A stretch of 64,000 nucleotides of DNA from an uncultured bacterium (GCA_934875675.1 CAKXIK010000006.1:1-64000); one strand, 5' to 3'. Shown: positions 24,585-33,581, counted from the first letter of the stretch. Notes: generated by a model not told the origin, from the sequence alone. Numbers and translations: made by a program.

Positions 24585-24781
24585 TGGCGCAATAGTTGTT
24601 ATGAATTCAACCGCTAACAGAATCGTAATTTGCCCAAAACGGTATCACAAATGGGTAAATATAGTTAATTTAATCCGTGTTTATTCCCGAAACGCGGATT
24701 AATATGACATTCACATTTTGATTCATTTCAGACAAACCACAAAAAAATGCTGCCAAAAGTTGCGGTTCTAAAGTAAAGCAG
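24585..24781. other. Intergenic stretch between divergent genes
   Basis: AT-rich, about 200 bp, with a short dyad CCCGAAACGCGGATTAAT. I see no gene, terminator or clear RNA structure. Confidence 0.3.
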
Positions 24782-24809
24782 TTGAAATTTTTTTGCAATG
24801 AGTTAAAAT
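24782..24809 (+). promoter_or_regulatory. Promoter of the TIM-barrel epimerase gene
   Basis: TTGAAA (24782-24787), 16 bp, TAAAAT (24804-24809). Confidence 0.5.
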
Positions 24810-24888
24810 GAAGAAAACGGGATTCGGATGGGATTTCAAAGCAATTTTTCCTGGCCGTTATCCAAACAAAGAAAGGATGTTTTTTGTC

Positions 24889-25716
24889 ATGTCTATGCCA
24901 ATTGGACTGCAGCTTTATACGGTTCGCGATGCGATGGAGCAGGATTTTGAGGGCACCCTGAAAAAGGTGAAGGAATTTGGGTATGACGGCGTTGAATTTG
25001 CCGGGTTGTTCGGCCACACCGCAGCGGAAGTAAAAAATATGTGTGCAGAAATCGGTCTTACACCAATCTCCGCTCATGTTCCCCTGGATGAAATGATTGC
25101 GGCGCCGGAAGAGGTGCTGGGCGTATACAAAGATATTGGATGCAAATATGTGGTTGTGCCGTATCTGCCGGAGGAAAAGCGCGCAGGGACTCCCGCATTT
25201 GCGCAGACCATGGCGGATATTGAAATGCTCTGCAAGGTGGCAAAGTCTCTGGGGCTTGTGATGCTTTATCATAATCACGATTTCGAATTCCAGAAGATTG
25301 ACGGCAAGTATGTGCTCGATTATATGTATGATACGATTCCGGCATCGTTGCTGCAAACCGAGCTCGATACCTGCTGGGTGAATGTGGGCGGCGAAAACCC
25401 CGCGCAATATGTGCTGAAATATACCGGCCGCGCGCCAATTGTGCATCTCAAGGATTTTGTGATGCAGGGCAGAGAAAAGCCGCAGCATCTTTATGAGCTC
25501 ATCGGCATTGAAACAGACGGGCAGACCGCGCAGGACGAAGCATTTGGCTTCCGTCCGGTCGGTAGCGGCGTGCAGGATTTCCCGGCGATTTTAGCAGCAT
25601 CCGAAAAAGCCGGTGCACAGTGGGTCATCGTTGAGCAGGATCGTCCGGCTCCCGGCGAGGAACCGGTTGCTTCTGCCAAGAAGAGCATTGATTACCTCCG
25701 CTCGTTTGCATGGTAA
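24889..25716 (+). CDS. Sugar phosphate isomerase/epimerase (xylose-isomerase-like TIM barrel)
   Basis: 275 residues of the AP-endonuclease-2/IolE-type family. QLYTVRDAM at the N-terminus, YHNHDFEF, LDTCWV and VHLKDF hold the expected metal-binding Glu, Asp and His positions, and VEQDRP carries the last Glu. Members act on inositol derivatives, ketoses or hydroxypyruvate; this one most resembles the group annotated as inosose dehydratase/sugar isomerase. The start at 24889 follows AAAGAAAGGATG. Single gene with its own promoter and terminator. Confidence 0.8.
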   Translation: MSMPIGLQLYTVRDAMEQDFEGTLKKVKEFGYDGVEFAGLFGHTAAEVKNMCAEIGLTPISAHVPLDEMIAAPEEVLGVYKDIGCKYVVVPYLPEEKRAGTPAFAQTMADIEMLCKVAKSLGLVMLYHNHDFEFQKIDGKYVLDYMYDTIPASLLQTELDTCWVNVGGENPAQYVLKYTGRAPIVHLKDFVMQGREKPQHLYELIGIETDGQTAQDEAFGFRPVGSGVQDFPAILAASEKAGAQWVIVEQDRPAPGEEPVASAKKSIDYLRSFAW

Positions 25717-25745
25717 TCCGAATGTTTTTTGTATGAGATTTTTAG

Positions 25746-25823
25746 ACGGGAGCTTCCGATTTTTCGGAAACTCCCGTTTAATTGTAAAAAAGAGGTTGTC
25801 GTAAAAACGACAGCCTCTTTTTG
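25746..25823. terminator. Two tandem terminators between convergent genes
   Basis: First: ACGGGAG-TTCCG / CGGAA-CTCCCGT (25746-25777). Second: AAAAGAGG-TGTCGT / ACGACA-CCTCTTTTT (25788-25823). The second has A and T tracts on both sides and should stop the ridA transcript coming from the right. Confidence 0.85.
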
Positions 25824-25872
25824 TAATACAGATTAAATTTGAAGTTGAATTCCGGTCATACATGTGCAGAGC

Positions 25873-26244
25873 TTATTTTTCCGCAATGACTTCCACTTCT
25901 ACGAGCACATTTTTGGGCAGCTGTTTGACGGCAACACAGCTGCGGGCAGGCTTGCTCGAAAAATATTTTCCATATACCGCGTTAAATGCCGCAAAATCGT
26001 TCATATCCTGCAGAAAGCAGGTGGTTTTTACTGCTTTTTCCAGCGAAGAGCCGGAAGCCTCCAGAACCGCCTTCAGGTTTTTGCAAACCTGTTCGCTCTG
26101 CTCTTCAATTGTGGTGGCTTCCACGTTTCCGGTTGCGGGATTGATCGGGATTTGGCCGGAGGTGAACACCAGGTTGCCGCAGACCATTGCCTGCGAATAG
26201 GGCCCAATTGCCTGTGGGGCATTTTCAGTGTAAACAGAATTCAT
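25873..26244 (-). CDS. ridA: RidA-family 2-iminobutanoate/2-iminopropanoate deaminase
   Basis: 123 residues, the standard length. PQAIGPYSQAMVCGNLVFTSG and QVCKNLKAVLEASGSSLEKAVKTTCFL are typical; the active-site Arg of the RidA consensus is expected near the C-terminus (KPARSCVAVKQLPKN). RidA hydrolyses the reactive enamine/imine released by PLP-dependent dehydratases. It follows ilvA by 97 nt on the same strand, so the producer and the scavenger of 2-iminobutanoate are coexpressed, probably under the same T-box. AGAAAGGAAG precedes the ATG. Confidence 0.9.
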   Translation of the reverse strand: MNSVYTENAPQAIGPYSQAMVCGNLVFTSGQIPINPATGNVEATTIEEQSEQVCKNLKAVLEASGSSLEKAVKTTCFLQDMNDFAAFNAVYGKYFSSKPARSCVAVKQLPKNVLVEVEVIAEK

Positions 26245-26341
26245 TAAAATCTTCCTTTCTAAAATGCGCGGAATGCGCCGGGTGAAATTTTCCGCAGCCG
26301 ATTCTGCGGTTAATACTGATTTCAGAGTGGGAATTGCGCAG

Positions 26342-27535
26342 TTATCTCAGGTGAAATCCACCTGCGGTCAAAGCGTCGGTGATCTGTTGAATATGAGCGT
26401 AATTGCGGGTTTCCAGAACCAGGCGCAGGAAGCAGCCGTTGATATCGCTTTCCTCACTGGCGCGTTCGTGGTGAATGGAAATTACATTACCGCCGTTTTC
26501 TGCAATGATGCGGGAAACATTCTGCAGTTGACCGGGTTTGTCCATCAGCTCAATGCAAAGGGCACAGCTTCGGCCGGATTTGAGCAAGCCGCGCTCAATT
26601 ACGCGGGAAAGAATGGTCACATCAATGTTGCCGCCGGAAACAAGGCAGACAACCTTTTTGCCCTTGACAGGCACTTTGTTAAACATTGCAGCCGCAACGG
26701 AAACAGCACCCGCGCCCTCGGCAATCAGCTTGTGCTGCTCAATCAGCGCCAGAATAGCGGTGGAGATTTCGTCCTCGTTTACCGTGACAATGTCATCTAC
26801 AAACCGGCTGCAATATTCAAAGGTGTGTTCGCCCGGTTCCTTGACGGCGATTCCGTCCGCAATAGTGGAAACCGAAGAGAGCCGCTCAATTTTCTTGTGC
26901 TTGACAGAGTTGAGCATGCTGGGTGCTCCGGCTGCCTGTACGCCGTAGACCTTTACATCCGGGCGCAGCGCCTTGACGGCGAAGGCAACGCCGGAAATCA
27001 ATCCGCCACCGCCAACCGGAACAATTACCGCGTCAAGTTTTGGAAGGTCGTTTAAAATTTCCAGACCAATCGTTCCCTGACCGGCAATTACATTTTCATT
27101 GTCGAACGGATGAACAAAGGTGTATTTTTTTTCGTCGCGCAGTTCAAGTGCACGCTTGTATGCATCATCATAAACGCCCGGCACCATGCAGACCTCGGCG
27201 CCATAAGACTTGGTGGCTTCTACCTTGGAAATCGGTGCGCCGTCCGGCAAACAAATGAGTGATTTGATGCCGTATTTGGCAGCTGCCAATGCAACGCCCT
27301 GTGCGTGATTCCCTGCGGAGCAGGCGATGACGCCATTGGCTTTTTCCTCCGGGGTCAGCTGCGAAATCATGTATCCTGCGCCGCGAACCTTAAACGAACC
27401 GGTCATCTGCAGGTTTTCAGGCTTTAAGTATACGTCGCAATCCAGGTTAATTTTTGGGGCATGAATCAAAGAGGTTTCGCGCACCACATCGCGAAGAACA
27501 TAAGAAGCGTGATAGATTTTGTCCAGTGTCAGCAT
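26342..27535 (-). CDS. ilvA: Threonine ammonia-lyase with ACT domain
   Basis: 397 residues. The PLP-dependent fold type II core has the Schiff-base Lys in GSFKVRGA, the Ser/Asn loop SAGNHAQGVA and the glycine loop PVGGGGL. A C-terminal ACT domain (about 325-397, ALCIELMDKPGQLQNVS) suggests allosteric control. It makes 2-oxobutanoate from threonine, the first step to isoleucine. The length is that of the short, TdcB-like form, but an upstream isoleucine T-box argues for a biosynthetic role. Start at 27535 follows GGAAAGGATGGTC; upstream in-frame ATG lies inside the leader. Confidence 0.93.
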   Translation of the reverse strand: MLTLDKIYHASYVLRDVVRETSLIHAPKINLDCDVYLKPENLQMTGSFKVRGAGYMISQLTPEEKANGVIACSAGNHAQGVALAAAKYGIKSLICLPDGAPISKVEATKSYGAEVCMVPGVYDDAYKRALELRDEKKYTFVHPFDNENVIAGQGTIGLEILNDLPKLDAVIVPVGGGGLISGVAFAVKALRPDVKVYGVQAAGAPSMLNSVKHKKIERLSSVSTIADGIAVKEPGEHTFEYCSRFVDDIVTVNEDEISTAILALIEQHKLIAEGAGAVSVAAAMFNKVPVKGKKVVCLVSGGNIDVTILSRVIERGLLKSGRSCALCIELMDKPGQLQNVSRIIAENGGNVISIHHERASEESDINGCFLRLVLETRNYAHIQQITDALTAGGFHLR

Positions 27536-27555
27536 TTGATTTGACCATCCTTTCC

Positions 27556-27651
27556 GAAAGTGGGCTTTGCCCACTTGCCAAAATTCGCCGTCGCAGCGAG
27601 GCTGCTCCGCAAATTTTGCGCTTGAAAATAAGCTTTTTGAGGCGTTTGGGC
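27556..27651 (-). other. Second hairpin region between T-box terminator and ilvA
   Basis: After the T-box terminator the leader has CGCAAAATTTGCG and a hairpin AAGTGGGC-AAA-GCCCACTT (27560-27580) directly before the ribosome binding site. The second could modulate translation or mRNA stability. Confidence 0.4.
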
Positions 27652-27926
27652 ATAAAAAAAGCTCCGCCTCTGTTTTCACATAGAGGCGAAGACTAAAAAT
27701 TCAATCTCCGTGGTACCACTCTATTTTGCCGCCGAAGCGACCACTCACTGTGCACAACCATGCACCTCCCTTTTAACGGCGGGAACCCGGGTCTGCTTAC
27801 AACCATATGGTTTCAGCAGCCTGCTCGAGGGCGATGACATCCAACGACTTTTGCCTGCTCGCACCAACCGCAGACTCTCTGAAAAAAGCGAATGCCGAAT
27901 GTTTTGTCCCTGTCACTGCATTTCTT
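27652..27926 (-). promoter_or_regulatory. T-box riboswitch, isoleucine type
   Basis: On the minus strand the stem I landmarks AGAGAG and GGTTGGTG are followed by the specifier region GTCATCGCCCTCGAG, giving codon ATC (plus-strand 27833-27835), isoleucine. The T-box AGAGTGGTACCACGG (27708-27722) has the UGGU that pairs with an ACCA tRNA end. The terminator is CGCCTCT / AGAGGCG (27665-27688) with seven U (27654-27660). Uncharged tRNA-Ile would favour the antiterminator and turn on ilvA-ridA. Confidence 0.93.
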
Positions 27927-27932
27927 TTCTCA

Positions 27933-27960
27933 ATTATAACGCGTTTTTTGCCAAAGTCAA
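27933..27960 (-). promoter_or_regulatory. Promoter of the T-box/ilvA-ridA operon
   Basis: On the minus strand TTGACT (27955-27960), 16 bp, TATAAT (27933-27938). Confidence 0.8.
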
Positions 27961-28030
27961 GCGCTAAAGCGCAAAACTCTGCAAAAAAAATTACGGAATA
28001 AAAAAGATTAAACTTACTGGAATTTCGCCG

Positions 28031-28058
28031 TTTACAAATATCAAAAATATGATATACT
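28031..28058 (+). promoter_or_regulatory. Promoter of the hydroxypyruvate-isomerase-like gene
   Basis: TTTACA (28031-28036), 16 bp, TATACT (28053-28058). Confidence 0.6.
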
Positions 28059-28101
28059 CAGGCTAAAGAAGGATTTCCATCATGAGGAAGGGGCGGTTTT
28101 C

Positions 28102-28863
28102 ATGAGGCTTTGTGTTTCGGTTCCTTGTTTTTTCCCGGGGGAAGAGCTGACTGCAGCGTTGAAAAAAATTAGTGCAATCGGTTTTGACGCGGCAGAGATT
28201 TACGACTGGCGGGGACTCGATTTTGATACCGTAAAAAATGCCTGTGCAGAAACGGGTGTAGAGCTGCTGAGTATGTGTACAACTGAGTTTTGCATGACAG
28301 ACCCGGCGCTTCGTTCCCAGTGGCTTGCAGGATTGCAGCAAAGCTGTAACGCGGCAGAAAAAATGGGTGTCCGCCGACTGATTACACAGGTGGGGCCGGA
28401 TACCGGTGCGCCGCGGCAGAAGCAGCACGAAAGCATTCTGGCCGCCTTGCAGCAGGCAGTTCCGATTCTTGAGCAAAGCGGCGTGGTGTTAATGCTCGAG
28501 CCGTTAAATACGAGGGTTGATCATCCCGGCTATTACCTTCATACATCGGAGGAGGGCTTCAAAATTATCCGCGAGACAAATCATCCGTTGGTAAAAATGG
28601 TATATGACATCTATCATCAGCAGATTATGGAAGGCAATATTATTCCCCGCATTACCAATCATCTGGATTGCATCGAGCATTTGCACAGTGCAGGCCATCC
28701 CGGTAGGCATGAACTGCAATACGGTGAAAATGACTATCATTTCATCTTTTCTGCAGTGGACAAATCAGGATATACCGGTGCATGCGGGCTTGAATATTTG
28801 CCTCTTCTGCCACCGGAGGAAAGCCTTGCCCGCACAAGAGAGCTTTATGCACCGTGCAAATAG
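28102..28863 (+). CDS. Hydroxypyruvate-isomerase-like TIM-barrel protein
   Basis: 253 residues. EPLNTRVDHPGYYL, with the metal-binding Glu, MVYDIYHQQIMEGN with Asp and His, HLHSAGHPGRHE and CGLEYLP with the last Glu match the Hyi/OtnI group, which interconverts hydroxypyruvate and tartronate semialdehyde or isomerises related short keto acids. Precise substrate unknown. The start at 28102 follows GGAAGGGGCGG. It is divergent from the ilvA operon and convergent with the M48 gene 35 nt away; no strong terminator is visible in between. Confidence 0.82.
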   Translation: MRLCVSVPCFFPGEELTAALKKISAIGFDAAEIYDWRGLDFDTVKNACAETGVELLSMCTTEFCMTDPALRSQWLAGLQQSCNAAEKMGVRRLITQVGPDTGAPRQKQHESILAALQQAVPILEQSGVVLMLEPLNTRVDHPGYYLHTSEEGFKIIRETNHPLVKMVYDIYHQQIMEGNIIPRITNHLDCIEHLHSAGHPGRHELQYGENDYHFIFSAVDKSGYTGACGLEYLPLLPPEESLARTRELYAPCK

Positions 28864-28898
28864 AACACCAAGAAAGTGGATGGGATGGTGAAGTACCA

Positions 28899-30995
28899 TC
28901 ACGGTTCTGCTGCATTTTGCGTAAAATCAGTATCATCCTGTTGCTGCCACACCGGACAACCGCTGACTGCGCGAAGCTTGTCGCATAGTTTTTTGCCATC
29001 ACGGTTTTGTGATTCCTCAGTTGCGTCATAAAAGCAATAGGTCCAGCATTCGGAACGTTTATCCAGATAAGAAAATTGGTTCAGGCAAATTTTCTGACGT
29101 TCCTCCGGAGCAGCATCTTTTGAAAATTCGAGAAGATATGCATAGATGGCGTCACAGCCGCTTCCACGGCATGCAGAATAAACAGCAGTAATCTTTTGGT
29201 CTCCGTTCTTAACCAGAGCATTTACAATTTCTGATGCAAGCGGATCGGGAAGATCATTGGGGCGCAAATCATCATGGATTGAAAGTTCATTTTTTTTGGA
29301 CCAGTCCTGTGCGTGCTGCAGGATATCGGCAAGGTTTGCGCGGTACTCTTCCAACAGTTGTTGACGACCGGTGCGCAGAGCGAATTCGCCGATCATATCC
29401 ATTGCATTTTCTGCAAGATTTTGGTTTTGCTTTGCGGCAACATAAAAATGTTCCACACACGCAGGGTCATACTGATAATACAGCAGTTGCCCCATCTCAA
29501 AATTTGCATATGCAGAGGTTGGTGTGCGGATCAGAACTTCGTCCAGGATAGAGCGTGCCTTTTCAGGGTCGGGAAGCAGAAAGGCGGTGGCAAAATCAAT
29601 CAGTTGTGATTCATCAAGCGGAGTTCCTTCCTTTTGTGCGCGGTCGAATGCCTGCATTTTTTCTACAATATCCTGATAATTTTCTTTTCGAAGCGCGGCG
29701 TAATCTTCGGAGACTTCTTCCACCATTCGTTTGCTTGCAAATTCCGCCATGCGTTGTCTTTCTGCCTTTCCGCACGGGGATGTTTCGCGCTGAGAATCGT
29801 CCCATTCCTGAATTCCAAAGGTTTCCATGCGTGTGCGCAGGGTGGGGTGGCTATCCACCTTTGCGGGCAGTTCATTGTGTAAAATCATATTCCATGCGGT
29901 GCGGTTTTTTTCTAAATAGAGCGAAAAACACGCCAAATCACGTGCAATGTAATCTTTACAGGGTTCTTCTTTTTCGTAAATCTCAAATGACATCTCGCGG
30001 TTAGGCGTCTCGTTATAAATGGAATAAAGCACCGCCTTTGCGGTTGCATTGATGTAAGCCTGACAATTCCCGTTTTCGCGAACAAAGTCGTCCGCCTTTT
30101 GCTCGCGGTGGCGAGAGGTAAATAGGCTATAGTTTTGATAAGCGAGCTGTACTTTGGTAAGGGGATATTGCAGAAAGCAAATGCTGCAAAGAAAAAGGAT
30201 TACATTATCATCCGGATTGACCCATTTTTGTGCCAGCCGATCAAATTGGTGAGAACGCGAGGTGTCGTTGTTGCGAAAATGGCCAAATTCGTGCAGCATT
30301 ACGTTTCGAAGTTCTTCGTCGGTTAACAGATTGAATTCCGGAGCGTCCATCATAACCAGAATTCCGTCATCGTTTTCACAGATTCCGATTCCGTAATCGT
30401 TCAGGAATAGAGAAATCGGCCGGTTGCAGCCAATTGCTTTTGCTGCATCATATACGAGTGCGTAAAGTTGAGGATAGTCCTCCGGTAAAAGGCGATTTTT
30501 CTCGTCTTGCAATGCCATATCGGGCTTTACAAAAAGCGGGTTTACAAGTCCCCATAACCAATATGCGGTGATCAGATGCAGAACGGTCATGAGTGACCCG
30601 GTCAGATGGCTTCTGCCAAGGCAAAATGAAAAGAACAGTAACAGTGCACCCAAGAATAAAAAATATAATGCACTGCAGGAAACCATTCGATTCAAATGTT
30701 TTTCTGCCTGCAAAAAATCCTTTTCTGCGGTTGCCCGGCACTCCTCCTGCCAATCAAACCAGTCCTGCACGGAAAAGTTATTCAATCGTTTGGAAAACCG
30801 GGCGAAAAGAATGATTTGTGCAGCAGCCGTTGCAATCAGAAGCACACCGCAAATAATCAGAAGAATTTTCCATTCCGTTCCGCCTCCGTTGGGCAATGCA
30901 AGCCCCAAAGCCCAGATGGCCAATACGCTGGCCCAGGAAACGGCTGCCGATAGAATTTTTCGAAGGAGCGGGGATGATTTTTCAAGTTTTGTCAT
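28899..30995 (-). CDS. Large membrane M48-type metallopeptidase
   Basis: 698 residues. Four N-terminal membrane helices (two at about 15-65, two at about 105-155) precede the peptidase domain with zinc motif HEFGH (about 233-237), the downstream third ligand in SRHREQKADDFV, and a hydrophobic stretch in between. The C-terminal 300 residues are helical, rich in acidic and Gln residues, and resemble TPR-like scaffolds (FEMGQLLYYQYDPACVEHF). M48 proteases cleave or quality-control membrane proteins. It is longer than HtpX (about 290) because of the C-terminal extension. Start at 30995 follows AAAGAGG. Confidence 0.83.
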   Translation of the reverse strand: MTKLEKSSPLLRKILSAAVSWASVLAIWALGLALPNGGGTEWKILLIICGVLLIATAAAQIILFARFSKRLNNFSVQDWFDWQEECRATAEKDFLQAEKHLNRMVSCSALYFLFLGALLLFFSFCLGRSHLTGSLMTVLHLITAYWLWGLVNPLFVKPDMALQDEKNRLLPEDYPQLYALVYDAAKAIGCNRPISLFLNDYGIGICENDDGILVMMDAPEFNLLTDEELRNVMLHEFGHFRNNDTSRSHQFDRLAQKWVNPDDNVILFLCSICFLQYPLTKVQLAYQNYSLFTSRHREQKADDFVRENGNCQAYINATAKAVLYSIYNETPNREMSFEIYEKEEPCKDYIARDLACFSLYLEKNRTAWNMILHNELPAKVDSHPTLRTRMETFGIQEWDDSQRETSPCGKAERQRMAEFASKRMVEEVSEDYAALRKENYQDIVEKMQAFDRAQKEGTPLDESQLIDFATAFLLPDPEKARSILDEVLIRTPTSAYANFEMGQLLYYQYDPACVEHFYVAAKQNQNLAENAMDMIGEFALRTGRQQLLEEYRANLADILQHAQDWSKKNELSIHDDLRPNDLPDPLASEIVNALVKNGDQKITAVYSACRGSGCDAIYAYLLEFSKDAAPEERQKICLNQFSYLDKRSECWTYCFYDATEESQNRDGKKLCDKLRAVSGCPVWQQQDDTDFTQNAAEP

Positions 30996-31066
30996 GCGGC
31001 CAACCTCTTTTTCTGTTCTAATCATAGCAGCGGATCGCTTTGAAACATTCCGCTGTAAATATAATT

Positions 31067-31157
31067 CTAAGTTTTCTTAAAGCGACAGATAAAATTTTTT
31101 GGAAAAACTGCTGATGCAAAGCTTTTTCTCGATTTTGATTTTGTTTCTAATTGAAAC
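31067..31157 (-). repeat. Dispersed hairpin repeat, copy B
   Basis: Fourth copy of the 92-nt family: AAAATCGAGAAAAAGCTTTG and AGTTTTTCCAAAAAATTTTA in minus-strand sense. It ends 71 nt before the M48 peptidase ATG, in the same orientation. An extended -10 (TGTTATAAT, plus-strand 31189-31194) lies upstream, which would put the copy in the M48 leader. Confidence 0.72.
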
Positions 31158-31290
31158 TCCATATAACGGGCGACCTATGAATGAAAATATTATAACATTT
31201 TTGTTTGAAATAGGAAATGTATTTTAAAACAAATTAATTTTTATGCAAAAACAACTGGAAAATAAATGACAGTGTGTTATACTGAAAAAA
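31158..31290. other. Divergent promoter region M48 peptidase / GH78
   Basis: AT-rich. Minus strand: TGTTATAAT at 31189-31197 as extended -10 for the M48 gene. Plus strand: TATACT at 31278-31283 as possible -10 for the rhamnosidase gene, without a good -35. Nothing else recognised. Confidence 0.4.
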
Positions 31291-31313
31291 ACAGCTTGAA
31301 AGGGGCGATTTTC

Positions 31314-33581
31314 GTGAATTTACCAACCCATTTTATTTGTGCATCCTCTGATTATGCGGATTTTGATCATCCGGTTGCAGCACCATATCTGCGAAAAACC
31401 TTTTCTGCGCCGTCTTCGGTTCGGAGCGCTGAACTGACCATTACTGGGCTTGGATTTTACCGCGTGTTTCTTAATGGAATAGAGCTTACCAAATGTATAT
31501 TAGCACCCTATATCAGTAATCCGGACGATTTTGTTTATTACGACCGTTATTCCGTGGAAAAATACCTGCATCCGGGCAAAAATGTGCTGGGGGTTATGCT
31601 TGGCAACGGAATGCAGAACTGTTTTGGCGGGTATGTTTGGGACTTTGATAAAGCACGGTGGCGTGGAGCACCAATGACAGCATTGAAGCTGAAAATTACC
31701 GCTCAGGACGGAACCAAAACCGCGGTGGAAAGCGATGAATCCTTTGTAACACACCCTTCCCCGCTGCTGTTTGACGAATTGCGCTGCGGCGAATACTATG
31801 ATGCGCGGCTGGAGATTGATCATTGGTGCTCGCCGGATTATGATGACAGCGGTTGGAAGCCGGCCCAAACGGCAACCCCGCCGCGGGGAGAATTTCGCAT
31901 TTGCAAAGCGGAACCCATTGTTGTGGGGGAAGAGCGAAAGCCGATTTCCATTATACCGTATGAGGAAGGATATCTTTATGATTTCGGAGTGAACACAGCG
32001 GGTGTTTGCCGGCTGAAGATTCGCGGAACCGCAGGACAGGAAATCTGCACATTCCACGGGGAATGGTACCACGACGGCAAACTGGAGCAGCGCAATATTA
32101 ATTTTGCCGACCGAGGTGATCCGCGTTCCGATGCAGTGCAGTGTAACCGATACATCTGCCGCGGTGAAGGGGAAGAAGTTTATACGCCTTACTTTGCTTA
32201 TTATGGTTTTCAGTATGTTTATGTCAAGGGAATTACTAAAGAACAGGCGACACCGGAACTGCTGACGTACCTTGTGATGCATGGCGATTTTCATGAAAAC
32301 GGCAGCTTTTCCTGTTCGGATGAAATGGCAAACACCCTGCAAGCTTTGACCCGTCGCTCTGACTTGGCAAATTTTCTTTGGTATCCCACCGATTGTCCCC
32401 AGAGAGAAAAGAACGGTTGGACGGGAGATGCAGCGCTTTCTGCCGAGCATATGCTGCTGAATCTTACGGTGGAAAAATCCTTGTTGGAGTGGCTGCACAA
32501 TATTGTTGCGGCACAGGATATGCACGGTGCGCTGCCTGGAATCGTACCGACCGGCGGCTGGGGCTTTGAATGGGGCAACGGCCCGGCATGGGATTTGGTT
32601 CTTACAGAGATTCCATTCTGCCTTTATCGTCTGCGCGGCGATTTGGAGCCTGCCCGCGAAAGTGGCACTGCTATTTTCCGTTATCTGCATTATATTGCGA
32701 GGCAGAGAGATTCCCGCGGACTGATTGCAATTGGTCTGGGGGACTGGTGCCCGCCCGGCAGAGGTGCAGATGAGTACAAGGCGCCGCTTGCAGTTACGGA
32801 TACAGCGGTATGCATTGATATTCTGCGCAAAGCAGAGGTGTTGTTTGCTGCGCTGGACTGGAATGTGGAGCTGCAGTTTGCGCAGCAGTTGCATGCCGAA
32901 TTAAAATCCGCTTTTCGTAAATATCTGATTGATTTTTCCGCAATGACTGTTTTGGGCGCGTGCCAGACTTCTCAGGCAGTTGCAATTTATTTTGATATCT
33001 TTGAACCGTCTGAAAAAACAGCGGCGTTTGCACGGCTCAAAGAACTGATCGCAGAACGGCAAAACCATATTGATGGCGGAATTATCGGTTTGCGTGTGTT
33101 GTTTCATGTACTTGCCGATTTTGACGAAGCGGATCTTGCTTATGAGATGATTACACGGCCGGATTATCCGTCTTATGGCAACTGGGTTGCCCGGGGTGCA
33201 ACCTCATTGTGGGAGGTTTTTCAACCCGAGGGCACGGACGCTGCATCGCTGAACCATCACTTCTTTGGAGATATCAGCAGCTGGTTTATCCAGTGCGTGG
33301 GCGGAGTAGTTCCTAATCCGCGCGCGGATGATGTAAATTCGCTTCTGATTGCACCGCATTTTGTTGAACAACTGTCCCACGCCGAAGCCAAGTATACCGC
33401 TCCTGCCGGAGAGATTTCTGTTCACTGGGAACGGTGTGACGCCGAAATATTTCTCAAAATTTCCGTGCCGGAAGCAATGACCGGCTTGGTTCGCATGCCA
33501 AAAGGCTGGGAGTTTGCAGATGGTCTCTGTGTGATCGCGCTTGCGTCCGGAACATATCGCTGCCGCAGAGTCGCACGGTGA
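31314..33581 (+). CDS. Glycoside hydrolase family 78 (alpha-L-rhamnosidase-like)
   Basis: 755 residues. N-terminal beta-sandwich domains (about 1-290; LGFYRVFLNGIEL and YDFGVNTAGVCRL are typical) precede an (alpha/alpha)6 barrel with the GH78 hallmark PTDCPQREKNGWTGDA, whose acidic residues include the general acid, and TSLWEVFQPEG with another conserved Glu. A C-terminal beta domain follows. GH78 enzymes release terminal L-rhamnose from plant glycosides or pectin. No signal peptide, so it acts in the cytoplasm on imported oligosaccharides. Start is GTG at 31314 after GAAAGGGGCG; a better start is not seen. Confidence 0.88.
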   Translation: MNLPTHFICASSDYADFDHPVAAPYLRKTFSAPSSVRSAELTITGLGFYRVFLNGIELTKCILAPYISNPDDFVYYDRYSVEKYLHPGKNVLGVMLGNGMQNCFGGYVWDFDKARWRGAPMTALKLKITAQDGTKTAVESDESFVTHPSPLLFDELRCGEYYDARLEIDHWCSPDYDDSGWKPAQTATPPRGEFRICKAEPIVVGEERKPISIIPYEEGYLYDFGVNTAGVCRLKIRGTAGQEICTFHGEWYHDGKLEQRNINFADRGDPRSDAVQCNRYICRGEGEEVYTPYFAYYGFQYVYVKGITKEQATPELLTYLVMHGDFHENGSFSCSDEMANTLQALTRRSDLANFLWYPTDCPQREKNGWTGDAALSAEHMLLNLTVEKSLLEWLHNIVAAQDMHGALPGIVPTGGWGFEWGNGPAWDLVLTEIPFCLYRLRGDLEPARESGTAIFRYLHYIARQRDSRGLIAIGLGDWCPPGRGADEYKAPLAVTDTAVCIDILRKAEVLFAALDWNVELQFAQQLHAELKSAFRKYLIDFSAMTVLGACQTSQAVAIYFDIFEPSEKTAAFARLKELIAERQNHIDGGIIGLRVLFHVLADFDEADLAYEMITRPDYPSYGNWVARGATSLWEVFQPEGTDAASLNHHFFGDISSWFIQCVGGVVPNPRADDVNSLLIAPHFVEQLSHAEAKYTAPAGEISVHWERCDAEIFLKISVPEAMTGLVRMPKGWEFADGLCVIALASGTYRCRRVAR

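Noticed and set aside
27710..27967. Plus-strand frames across the T-box
   Set aside because: The bases are explained by T-box structure on the minus strand.
31500..32894. 464-residue minus-strand frame opposite GH78
   Set aside because: Antisense to the GH78 catalytic barrel; no ribosome binding site or motif.
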